Origin: an uncultured Brevundimonas sp.
GTDB lineage: Bacteria > Pseudomonadota > Alphaproteobacteria > Caulobacterales > Caulobacteraceae
Direction of reading: 5' to 3'
Assembly (NCBI RefSeq): GCF_943913055.1
Contig: NZ_CALTWS010000100.1
Coordinates: forward strand, 1 to 9,903
DNA: 9,903 nt
Both the position numbers and the translations under genes were made by a program. How positions within the stretch are numbered: the first letter of the stretch is position 1; each line of letters begins with the position of its first letter. Under the pieces are notes generated by a model, which was not told where the DNA came from, ran no database searches, and was given only the letters and a program-made list of their open reading frames with translations. Below, piece by piece: positions 1 through 5,670 of the stretch.

Positions 1-261
1 GCCCACGGGCTGGGCGGACGCGCGGGTACGCGTCTGGCCGCGGCCTTCCCGGTCGAGGAGAGCGACGATCTGCTGCTGGTCACTTCGGGCGGGCAGATGA
101 TCCGCACCCGCGTGGATCAGGTCCGCGTCGTCGGGCGCGCCAGCCAGGGCGTCACCATCTTCAAGACCGCCGACGGCGAGAAGGTCGTTTCGGTCGAACG
201 CCTGCCTGACAGCGGCGGAGACGAGGTCGAAGGCGATGGCGGCGAGGGTGGTGAGGGCTGA
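1..261 (+). CDS. gyrA: DNA gyrase subunit A, C-terminal end (partial)
   Basis: The window opens inside this gene; frame 1 is open from base 1 to the TGA at 259-261, giving the last 86 residues. They match the end of the GyrA C-terminal beta-pinwheel that wraps DNA: LLLVTSGGQMIRTRVDQV, then VVGRASQGVTIFKT and EKVVSVERL, which is the repeating 'TxxGxxxRxxVxxxxxxGRxxQGV' blade pattern of the family. GyrA is the breakage-reunion subunit of the A2B2 topoisomerase that introduces negative supercoils. After the last blade the protein ends in a short Gly/Asp/Glu tail (DSGGDEVEGDGGEGGEG). In E. coli GyrA an acidic C-terminal tail modulates DNA wrapping; that this tail does the same is inference. ParC is the alternative, but the preserved last-blade pattern fits GyrA better. 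The active-site tyrosine and the GyrA box lie upstream of the window. Confidence 0.92.
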   Translation, partial: AHGLGGRAGTRLAAAFPVEESDDLLLVTSGGQMIRTRVDQVRVVGRASQGVTIFKTADGEKVVSVERLPDSGGDEVEGDGGEGGEG

Positions 262-288
262 TCCGCCTCTCGGCAGGATAGAGTGACG

Positions 289-1083
289 ATGGTCAAGCTG
301 TTCGTCGACGGCTCCTCCGCCACCGAGGCCGACCTAAGGCACCAGGCCCTCGTGAACTATGGGGCCTACACCTCCTTCCGCGTCGAGAGCGGCGGTGTGC
401 GTGGTCTCGACCTGCATCTGGCGCGTCTGGAGAGCGCCGCCGTCGAACTGTTTGGTCAGGCGGTGGGGGATGGGCGGCTCCGAGACCTGATGCAGTCCGC
501 CTTGGGCCCGCGCCGGGACGCATGGCTGCGAGTGAGCCTGTTCTCCGATGCCCTGTCGAATCGCGAGCCGACGGCGCAAGGCGCGCCGCGCGTCATGATC
601 GGGGTTTTCGATCCGCCTGCACCCCTCGCAGACTCCGTCCGGCTTCATCTTCAGACTTATGAGCGCGAGGCTCCGCACCTGAAACATGTCGCCACCTTCG
701 GCCTTCTGCGGGCGCGCCGGGCCGCCAGGGCGGCGGGCTTCGACGACGCGCTTTTCGTGGGCCGCGACGGGCGGATTTCGGAAGGGTCGCTCTGGAACAT
801 CGGCTTCCTGTCGGGGGACACCATCGTCTGGCCAGAGGCCTCCATGCTGGCGGGCGTGACCCAGGCGCTGTTGTCGGAGGGTCTGCGTGCGCAGGGCATC
901 GCCCAGACGACCCGACCGGTCACGGTGGCCGATCTTTCGGATTTCAGTGCCGCCTTCATCTGCAACAGCGCGACGCCCGCCGCGTCGATCGCCGCCATCG
1001 GCGACCGGATTTTCGAGGCTGATGCGGCCTTGACCGATCGCCTGACCCAAGCCTGGCTTTCACAGCCGATCCAGACGATCTAG
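289..1083 (+). CDS. Class IV PLP-dependent aminotransferase family protein
   Basis: This is a 264-residue fold-type IV (branched-chain aminotransferase / 4-amino-4-deoxychorismate lyase / D-amino-acid aminotransferase-like) enzyme. Numbered from the ATG at 289, LKHVATFG carries the likely PLP-binding lysine (K132). RISEGSLWNIGF holds the conserved Glu (E165) that contacts the pyridine nitrogen, and MLAGVTQALL is the 'LxGvTr' phosphate-binding segment. The N-terminal half has the usual RVESGGVRGLDLHLARL pattern. The exact substrate cannot be read from sequence: ADC lyase (PabC), a branched-chain or a D-amino-acid transaminase are all possible, so I give no symbol. It starts 27 bp after gyrA. 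A GTG at 283 is an alternative start; I prefer ATG 289 because AGGA at 275-278 is then 10 bases away instead of 4. It precedes coaD by 48 bp on the same strand. A long reverse-strand frame over this gene is a GC-driven shadow. Confidence 0.86.
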   Translation: MVKLFVDGSSATEADLRHQALVNYGAYTSFRVESGGVRGLDLHLARLESAAVELFGQAVGDGRLRDLMQSALGPRRDAWLRVSLFSDALSNREPTAQGAPRVMIGVFDPPAPLADSVRLHLQTYEREAPHLKHVATFGLLRARRAARAAGFDDALFVGRDGRISEGSLWNIGFLSGDTIVWPEASMLAGVTQALLSEGLRAQGIAQTTRPVTVADLSDFSAAFICNSATPAASIAAIGDRIFEADAALTDRLTQAWLSQPIQTI

Positions 1084-1120
1084 GCCGGGCCTGTGGCACC
1101 TGCTAAACCTCGGGAAAGGC

Positions 1121-1126
1121 AGGGGG
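1121..1126 (+). promoter_or_regulatory. Shine-Dalgarno of coaD
   Basis: AGGGGG sits 5 bases before the ATG at 1132. It fixes that start over an in-frame GTG at 1093, which would add 13 residues ahead of the MQIGLYPGTFDP start typical of CoaD. Confidence 0.75.
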
Positions 1127-1131
1127 ACACC

Positions 1132-1620
1132 ATGCAGATCGGCTTGTATCCGGGCACATTCGATCCGGTCACCAATGGCCATATGGACATCATCGGCCGG
1201 GCCGTGAAACTGGTCGATCGTCTGGTGATCGGCGTGGCCCAGAACGACGACAAGGGCCCCCTGTTCTCCACGGCCGAGCGGGTCGAGATGGTCAGGCGCG
1301 AAGTCGCCCGGTTCGGCGACAAGATCGAGGTCAGGCCCTTTTCCAGTCTGCTGATGCATTTCGCCGAGGAACTGGACGCCAGTATCATCGTGCGGGGTCT
1401 GCGCGCCGTGGCCGATTTCGAGTACGAGTTTCAGATGACGGCAATGAACCAGCGCCTCAATGCCGACATCGAGACCGTCTTTCTGATGGCCGATCCCCGG
1501 CACCAGGCCATCGCCTCGCGCCTGGTCAAGGAAATCGCCCGACTGGACGGCGCGATTGACAGTTTCGTAAGCCCGACAATCGCCGAGGCGGTGCGGGCCA
1601 AGGTGAAGACAGGCGTATGA
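1132..1620 (+). CDS. coaD: Phosphopantetheine adenylyltransferase
   Basis: CoaD transfers AMP from ATP to 4'-phosphopantetheine, giving dephospho-CoA and pyrophosphate, the penultimate step of coenzyme A synthesis in the cytosol. The 162-residue product has the normal length of the bacterial enzyme, which is usually a hexamer. Hallmarks are YPGTFDPVTNGH at residues 6-17 (the nucleotidyltransferase TxGH motif, with H17 the transition-state histidine), IIVRGLRAVADFEYE at 85-99 (RGLR loop and the following acidic stretch), and IASRLVKEIARLDG at 127-140, the counterpart of the 'ISSSLVKEvA' segment. The last of these differs slightly from the common ISSS form but keeps the LVKE core. The start at 1132 has a clear ribosome-binding site. 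Its stop codon overlaps the start of the following isomerase gene by four bases (ATGA, 1617-1620), so the two are probably translationally coupled. Confidence 0.97.
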   Translation: MQIGLYPGTFDPVTNGHMDIIGRAVKLVDRLVIGVAQNDDKGPLFSTAERVEMVRREVARFGDKIEVRPFSSLLMHFAEELDASIIVRGLRAVADFEYEFQMTAMNQRLNADIETVFLMADPRHQAIASRLVKEIARLDGAIDSFVSPTIAEAVRAKVKTGV

Positions 1621-2519
1621 AAACCTCGATGCAGTTCAATCTTGTGATGGCGTCTGTTCTGTGCGGCGCGACCCTGCTCGCCGGTCCGGTAGGAGCACAG
1701 AGCGCTGCGGCTCCTGCGCCGACGGTTGCCGCGACGCCGATCCCTGCCGATGCGACCTGGACGATCGCGCCAGAGAACCTGCTGGTCATCGACACCAACA
1801 AGGGGCGCATTCTGGTCGGACTGGATCCGCGGCTGGCCCCTCAGTCGGTCGAGCGTATCCGGACCCTGGCCGATCGCGGTTTCTACGACGGCCTGGCCTG
1901 GCATCGGGTCATGGCCGGCTTCATGGCCCAGACCGGCGATCCGCTGGGCACAGGTGCGGGCAGCAGCGACCTGCCGGACGTACCGGGCGAGTTCCAGTTC
2001 CGGCGCGGGCGCGACGCCGGGTTCGTGACGGTGCCGGAAAGCGGGGCGGGGACGCGCGGCATCATGGGGTTTGTGCCACTGCAAACCCAGCCCGATGCCC
2101 AGATGATGTTCAATGCCGACGGGCGGACCGACGCCATCGGTCTGTTCTGTACCGGGATCGCCGGCATGGCACGCAACACCGACCCGAACAGTGCCAACAG
2201 CCAGTTCTTCCTGACCCTGGCAGAGAGCGCCAATCTGAATGGAGCCTATACGCCATTTGGCCGTGTACTGGTGGGGCAGGACGTCGTGGCGGCGCTGAAG
2301 GTCGGGCCGGAGGCTGCTAATGGGCGCGTGACCGATCCTGACGTCATGACTCGCGTGCGGACGGCGGCGGCCATGCCCGAGGCCGAGCGCCCCTCGGTGC
2401 ACATCATGGATGTCGCCCATCCGGCCTATGCGGCCCTGATTGCCGAACGTCGCGCGGCGCGGGGCACGCGGTTTACGATCTGCGACGCCCTGCCACCGGC
2501 TCAGTTGGTCGGCGGCTGA
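1617..2519 (+). CDS. Secreted cyclophilin-type peptidyl-prolyl cis-trans isomerase (first tandem copy)
   Basis: The 300-residue protein has a Sec signal peptide (residues 1-27, Lys2 then a hydrophobic core, likely cut at VGA|QS) and an Ala/Pro-rich linker to about residue 45. A cyclophilin domain follows (about 53-235). Seen motifs are GFYDGLAWHRVMAGFMAQTG (H96 and R97, where R97 aligns with the catalytic Arg of CypA FHR; Q105 also kept), GMARNTDPNSANSQFFLTL (183-201) and NGAYTPFG (208-215). Compared with CypA there is a long insertion between about 115 and 180 and a C-terminal extension of about 60 residues. The mature protein has just two cysteines, C178 and C289, at the same aligned places as in the next gene. 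It should catalyse prolyl isomerisation in the periplasm. The ATG at 1617 overlaps the coaD stop; an alternative ATG at 1629 would leave the signal peptide without a positive n-region. The 'SVLC' in the signal is not a good lipobox. Confidence 0.9.
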   Translation: MKTSMQFNLVMASVLCGATLLAGPVGAQSAAAPAPTVAATPIPADATWTIAPENLLVIDTNKGRILVGLDPRLAPQSVERIRTLADRGFYDGLAWHRVMAGFMAQTGDPLGTGAGSSDLPDVPGEFQFRRGRDAGFVTVPESGAGTRGIMGFVPLQTQPDAQMMFNADGRTDAIGLFCTGIAGMARNTDPNSANSQFFLTLAESANLNGAYTPFGRVLVGQDVVAALKVGPEAANGRVTDPDVMTRVRTAAAMPEAERPSVHIMDVAHPAYAALIAERRAARGTRFTICDALPPAQLVGG

Positions 2520-2530
2520 GGCTTGAAGGG

Positions 2531-2540
2531 GGAGGGGGAG
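2531..2540 (+). promoter_or_regulatory. Strong purine-rich Shine-Dalgarno of the second isomerase
   Basis: GGAGGGGGAG lies 3 bases before the ATG at 2544, with its GGAGG core about 8 bases away. An in-frame TTG at 2523 would place this site inside the coding sequence and precede the signal peptide with acidic residues, so it is rejected as a start. Confidence 0.75.
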
Positions 2541-2543
2541 AGC

Positions 2544-3446
2544 ATGCGTTATCTTTCAGGGCTAATCGCCGTCACAGCACTGACCATCGCCAGTACGGCT
2601 GCGTCTCAGGATGTCGGGGGTCCTCCACCACCGCCTCCGGCACCAACGCCCGAGACGACTGTGCTCGCCTCGGAGTGGCGCACTGTCCCGGCCGAGAACC
2701 TGCTGGTCATCGATACGACCAAGGGCCGGGTGCTGGTCGAGCTGATGCCTCAGGTCGCGCCCCTGCATGTCGAGCGGATACGACTGCTGTCGCGCAACGG
2801 TTTCTACGACAATCTGGCCTGGCACCGGGTTATCGACTGGTTCATGGCCCAAACTGGCGATCCGCTAGGCAACGGTGAGGGGCAGAGCCCCTATCCCGAC
2901 CTGAAGGGCGAGTTCACCTTCCGCCGCGAGCCGGGCCAACCCTTTACGCCGGTGGCCGCACCTTCAGGGGCTCAGGTCGGGTTTCTGAACTCCCTGCCGA
3001 TCCAGACCCAGCCCGACGCCGCCTTTGCCCTGACCGGCGACGGCAAGGTACACGGATGGGGTCTGTACTGCCCGGGTGTGGCGGGCATGGCGCGCGACGA
3101 GGGCAATGACACGGCCAACAGCCAATTCTTCCTGATGCGCCAGTCCTATCCCGCGCTGGACAAGCGCTATTCCGTCTGGGGCATGACGGTGGCGGGGCTC
3201 GACGTCGTCCGTACCATCAAGGTTGGCGAAGGCGACAACGGCATGGTGGGCACAGAACCCGACCGCATGACCCGCGTCCGCGTCGCCTCCGACCTGCCCG
3301 TGGCTGAGCGGCCATCGGTTCAGGTGCTCGATACCGCGTCACCGCGATTTCAGGCGCTGGTCGCCGAGACGCGGGCCGCGCGCGGCGCGGATTTTTCGGT
3401 CTGCGACATCGCCTTGCCGGTTCAGGTCGCGGGGCCGGCCGCCTGA
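2544..3446 (+). CDS. Secreted cyclophilin-type peptidyl-prolyl cis-trans isomerase (second tandem copy)
   Basis: This 300-residue protein is a clear paralog of the preceding gene and aligns along nearly its whole length, including the C-terminal extension. It has its own Sec signal (residues 1-21, likely cut near AAS|QD) and a proline tract (GGPPPPPPAPTP, 25-36). The cyclophilin domain contains GFYDNLAWHRVIDWFMAQTG (H94, R95, Q103), GMARDEGNDTANSQFFLM (181-198) and a diverged LDKRYSVWG (205-213), where CypA-like proteins have LDGxHVVFG. The only two cysteines, C176 and C287, match those of the first copy. Shared signature blocks such as ENLLVIDT, MAQTGDPLG, QTQPDA and AERPSV show the duplication. 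Periplasmic prolyl isomerase activity is the expected role. It follows the first copy by 24 bp, so co-expression is likely. Its last 25 bases overlap the 3' end of the convergent phosphatase gene. Confidence 0.9.
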   Translation: MRYLSGLIAVTALTIASTAASQDVGGPPPPPPAPTPETTVLASEWRTVPAENLLVIDTTKGRVLVELMPQVAPLHVERIRLLSRNGFYDNLAWHRVIDWFMAQTGDPLGNGEGQSPYPDLKGEFTFRREPGQPFTPVAAPSGAQVGFLNSLPIQTQPDAAFALTGDGKVHGWGLYCPGVAGMARDEGNDTANSQFFLMRQSYPALDKRYSVWGMTVAGLDVVRTIKVGEGDNGMVGTEPDRMTRVRVASDLPVAERPSVQVLDTASPRFQALVAETRAARGADFSVCDIALPVQVAGPAA

Positions 3447-4570
3447 TCAGTGTTGCGGCGTCGACGGCGGCGCCGGCGCACCGGGCGGTGATCCTCGCGC
3501 ATGCGCTGTAGCAGCAGGCCTTCGCGCAGGCCGCGGTCGGCGACGCGGACCCGCTCCGACGGCCAGGCCCTTTGGATCGCCTCCATGATCGCGGCCCCGG
3601 CCAGGACCAGATCGGCCCGGTCAGGTCCTATGCAGGCCTCCGCCGCACGGCCGCTCGGACCCATATCCTTGAGCGTCTGAGCTGCCCGCTCGCAATCGCT
3701 GCGGGTCATCCAGAGTCCGTCCACCAAACTGCGCTGATAGCGTCTGAGGCCGAGGTGAATGCCCGCCAGACTGGTGATTGCGCCCGACGTTCCCACCATA
3801 TGCGCCTTACCGGCGACAAAGAGCTCTCGCAAGGCCGGATCGACCGGTGCCGAGGCGATGGCGCGGCCCATGTCTGCGACCATCGCTTCGTACCATGCGT
3901 CCAAGGCCTGCGACGTCTCCCCGACGGGTTCCGGATGTCGCTCGGCCAGGGTGACCACACCCACCGGTGCCGACATCCAGCCCAGAAGCTCGAAGCCCGA
4001 TCCTGTCTTCCTTAGCCAGCTCAACTCGGTCGAACCGCCGCCGACATCTACGACCAGCACGGCCTGTGCGGTTGTGTCGAACAGGTTCAGGCATCCCTGA
4101 ACCGCCAGGCGGGCTTCCTCAATCGGATCGATGATCCGCAGTTTCAGACCCGTGCCGATGCGCACACGCTCAAGAAAGGCCGCGCCATTCTCGGCCTGGC
4201 GGCAGGCCTGGGTGGCTATGGCCATGAGCCGGGAGGGATCGATGTCCTTCTTGGCGACGCGCTCAGCGCACAGGCTCAGCGCCTCATAGGCCCGGTCCAT
4301 CGCGGCGTCGGCCAGCCGACCGGTTCGCCCCAGGCCTTCGCCCAGCCGCACGATCCGGCTGAAGCTGTCGACGACGCGAAAGCCTTCCCGCGTCGGCCGC
4401 GCGATCAGCAGCCGACAGTTGTTGGTCCCCAGGTCCAGCGCCGCATAGAGGGGCGCCTCACGGCCCGATGCCCTAGCGCCTTTATGCTCGCCGCTACCGG
4501 CGCGCGCTCCGCTGGGGCGACCGGGCTGGGACCGCTGACCGCGCCCGGGCGCGTTGTCGGTCTCCGGCAT
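3422..4570 (-). CDS. Ppx/GppA-family exopolyphosphatase / pppGpp phosphohydrolase
   Basis: This is a 382-residue member of the ASKHA-fold Ppx/GppA family, which removes terminal phosphate from polyphosphate and/or converts pppGpp to ppGpp. Visible motifs are YAALDLGTNNCRLLIA (42-57, phosphate-1 loop), IATQACRQAENG (118-129), IDPIEEARLAVQG (147-159, with the likely catalytic Glu at 151/152), VLVVDVGGGSTELSW (171-185, phosphate-2 loop) and GTSGAITSLAG (260-270). The C-terminal HD-type domain of E. coli Ppx (513 residues) is absent, so this is the short two-domain form. Residues 1-40 are a Pro/Gly/Arg/Ala-rich, probably disordered tail. The C-terminus carries eight consecutive arginines (365-372). 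I chose the ATG at 4570; a TTG at 4585 is a possible earlier start, and neither has a strong ribosome-binding site. Whether it prefers polyP or pppGpp cannot be told from sequence. Confidence 0.92.
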   Translation of the reverse strand: MPETDNAPGRGQRSQPGRPSGARAGSGEHKGARASGREAPLYAALDLGTNNCRLLIARPTREGFRVVDSFSRIVRLGEGLGRTGRLADAAMDRAYEALSLCAERVAKKDIDPSRLMAIATQACRQAENGAAFLERVRIGTGLKLRIIDPIEEARLAVQGCLNLFDTTAQAVLVVDVGGGSTELSWLRKTGSGFELLGWMSAPVGVVTLAERHPEPVGETSQALDAWYEAMVADMGRAIASAPVDPALRELFVAGKAHMVGTSGAITSLAGIHLGLRRYQRSLVDGLWMTRSDCERAAQTLKDMGPSGRAAEACIGPDRADLVLAGAAIMEAIQRAWPSERVRVADRGLREGLLLQRMREDHRPVRRRRRRRRNTDQAAGPAT

Positions 4571-4739
4571 GGCCGAATCTTTCAAGGTGGGTGGTCCATC
4601 GCGGCACCCGTCCCGATCACTCTAGGCCCGCCGATTGCTCCGCGCCAAGCCAGAGTTTCACGCAACCGCATCGATCAGGTGGCGCTGGTGTCGCGGTGCG
4701 CCTGTGATTAGGTTGCGGGCACCTGTCAGGAGCAATCCC
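4571..4739. promoter_or_regulatory. Divergent intergenic region between the Ppx/GppA gene and phhA
   Basis: These 169 bp must carry the 5' regions of both flanking genes because they point away from each other. I see no confident -35/-10 pair. The part nearer phhA contains three adjoining GGTG-based units (GGTGGCGCT, GGTGTCGC, GGTGCGCC; 4678-4702) and the pair CAGGTG (4676-4681) and CACCTG (4720-4725) in inverted orientation. These could be regulator contacts or chance in GC-rich DNA. The location of a promoter here is inferred from gene layout. Confidence 0.45.
4728..4732 (+). promoter_or_regulatory. Shine-Dalgarno of phhA
   Basis: AGGAG lies 7 bases before the ATG at 4740. It favours this start over an in-frame upstream start at 4635, which would add 35 residues (Arg-rich, unlike PhhA) before MSDFAHVFEAP. 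Confidence 0.8.
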
Positions 4740-5615
4740 ATGTCCGATTTCGCCCATGTGTTCGAAGCACCGCCGGAAGGTGCGGCCCCCGACTGGACGA
4801 TTCCTCAGGACTGGGCGGCCTATACACCCGTCGAACACAAGACCTGGGATACGCTCTATGCCCGTCAGATGAAAATTCTGCCGGGCCGCGCCGCCGATGT
4901 CTTCATGAAGGGCCTCGAAGCGCTCGACCTGAATACGGGCGGCATTCCGGATTTCGCGGTGATGAATCCCAAGCTCCAAGCCCTGACGGGCTGGACGGTC
5001 GTCTGCGTGCCAGGCCTGGTGCCTGATGATGTCTTCTTCGACCACCTGGCCAATCGCCGGTTCCCCTCGGGCCAGTTCATCCGCAAGCCCGATCAGTTGG
5101 ATTACCTCCAGGAGCCGGACATTTTTCATGACGTGTTCGGCCACGTGCCCATGCTGACCGACCCGGATTTCGCTGACTATATGGAAGCCTATGGCAAGGG
5201 GGGGCAGCGGGCGGCGTCGCTGGGGATGCTGCCCAATCTGGCGCGTCTGTACTGGTATACGGTCGAGTTCGGGCTGATGCGGGACGAGGGCGGCCTTCGC
5301 ATCTATGGGGCCGGGATTGTGTCCTCGGCCACGGAGAGCGTCTTCGCGTTGGAAGACCCTTCACCCAATCGCATTGGGTTCGATCTGGAGCGGGTGATGA
5401 AGACCCTCTACCGCATAGACGACTTCCAGCAGGTCTATTTCGTCATCGACAGTATCGACGCGCTGAAGGACGTGACGCTTCAGGACTTCGGCCCAATCTA
5501 CGACCGCCTTCAGGGTGCTGAGACGATCGCGATCGAGGCCGTGCTGCCGGGCGATGAGGTCATCACGCGTGGCACCCAGACCTATGCGACCAAGGGCGGG
5601 CGTTTCGCGGCCTGA
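4740..5615 (+). CDS. phhA: Phenylalanine 4-monooxygenase
   Basis: The 291-residue cytosolic enzyme hydroxylates L-phenylalanine to L-tyrosine with O2 and tetrahydropterin, using non-heme iron. The aromatic amino acid hydroxylase catalytic domain spans nearly the whole protein. LQEPDIFHDVFGHVPML gives the iron ligands H130 and H135, and YWYTVEFGLM gives the third ligand E176. Other family segments are TPVEHKTWDTLYARQ (29-43), FPSGQFIRKPDQLDYLQEPD (108-127) and YGAGIVSSATES (189-200). Length and motif spacing fit the bacterial monomeric enzymes, which lack the N-terminal ACT regulatory domain of animal proteins. The usual partner phhB (pterin carbinolamine dehydratase) and tyrosine catabolism genes are not in the window, so it stands alone here. 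A strong ribosome-binding site supports the start, and a hairpin terminator follows 17 bp after the stop. Confidence 0.96.
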   Translation: MSDFAHVFEAPPEGAAPDWTIPQDWAAYTPVEHKTWDTLYARQMKILPGRAADVFMKGLEALDLNTGGIPDFAVMNPKLQALTGWTVVCVPGLVPDDVFFDHLANRRFPSGQFIRKPDQLDYLQEPDIFHDVFGHVPMLTDPDFADYMEAYGKGGQRAASLGMLPNLARLYWYTVEFGLMRDEGGLRIYGAGIVSSATESVFALEDPSPNRIGFDLERVMKTLYRIDDFQQVYFVIDSIDALKDVTLQDFGPIYDRLQGAETIAIEAVLPGDEVITRGTQTYATKGGRFAA

Positions 5616-5632
5616 GTGATCGGTCAGTGCAA

Positions 5633-5666
5633 AAGGCCCGCCGGCGGAAGCTGGCGGGCCTTCTTT
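5633..5666. terminator. Bidirectional intrinsic terminator shared by phhA and the autotransporter gene
   Basis: A perfect 10-bp stem, AAGGCCCGCC (5633-5642) with GGCGGGCCTT (5653-5662), encloses a 10-base loop and is followed by TTCTTT. On the opposite strand the stem is followed by TT (complement of AA at 5631-5632) as part of a TTTT run. It starts 17 bp after the phhA stop and ends just before the stop codon of the convergent autotransporter gene at 5671, so it can end both transcripts. The T-tracts are short or interrupted, so efficiency is uncertain. Confidence 0.88.
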
Positions 5667-5670
5667 ATCG

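Noticed and set aside
334..1050. Long reverse-strand open frame opposite the aminotransferase gene
   Set aside because: It is Arg/Gly/Pro-rich with no domain pattern and lies wholly over a gene with clear class IV aminotransferase motifs; typical GC-rich antisense shadow.
1617..1700. Lipoprotein signal in the first isomerase (Cys16 after SVL)
   Set aside because: A lipobox needs a small residue just before the Cys; here it is Leu, and a normal VGA|Q signal peptidase I site follows.
1431..2420. 329-codon reverse-strand open frame opposite coaD and the first isomerase
   Set aside because: It spans two well-supported forward genes and its translation is His/Arg/Gly-rich low-complexity without motifs or signals.
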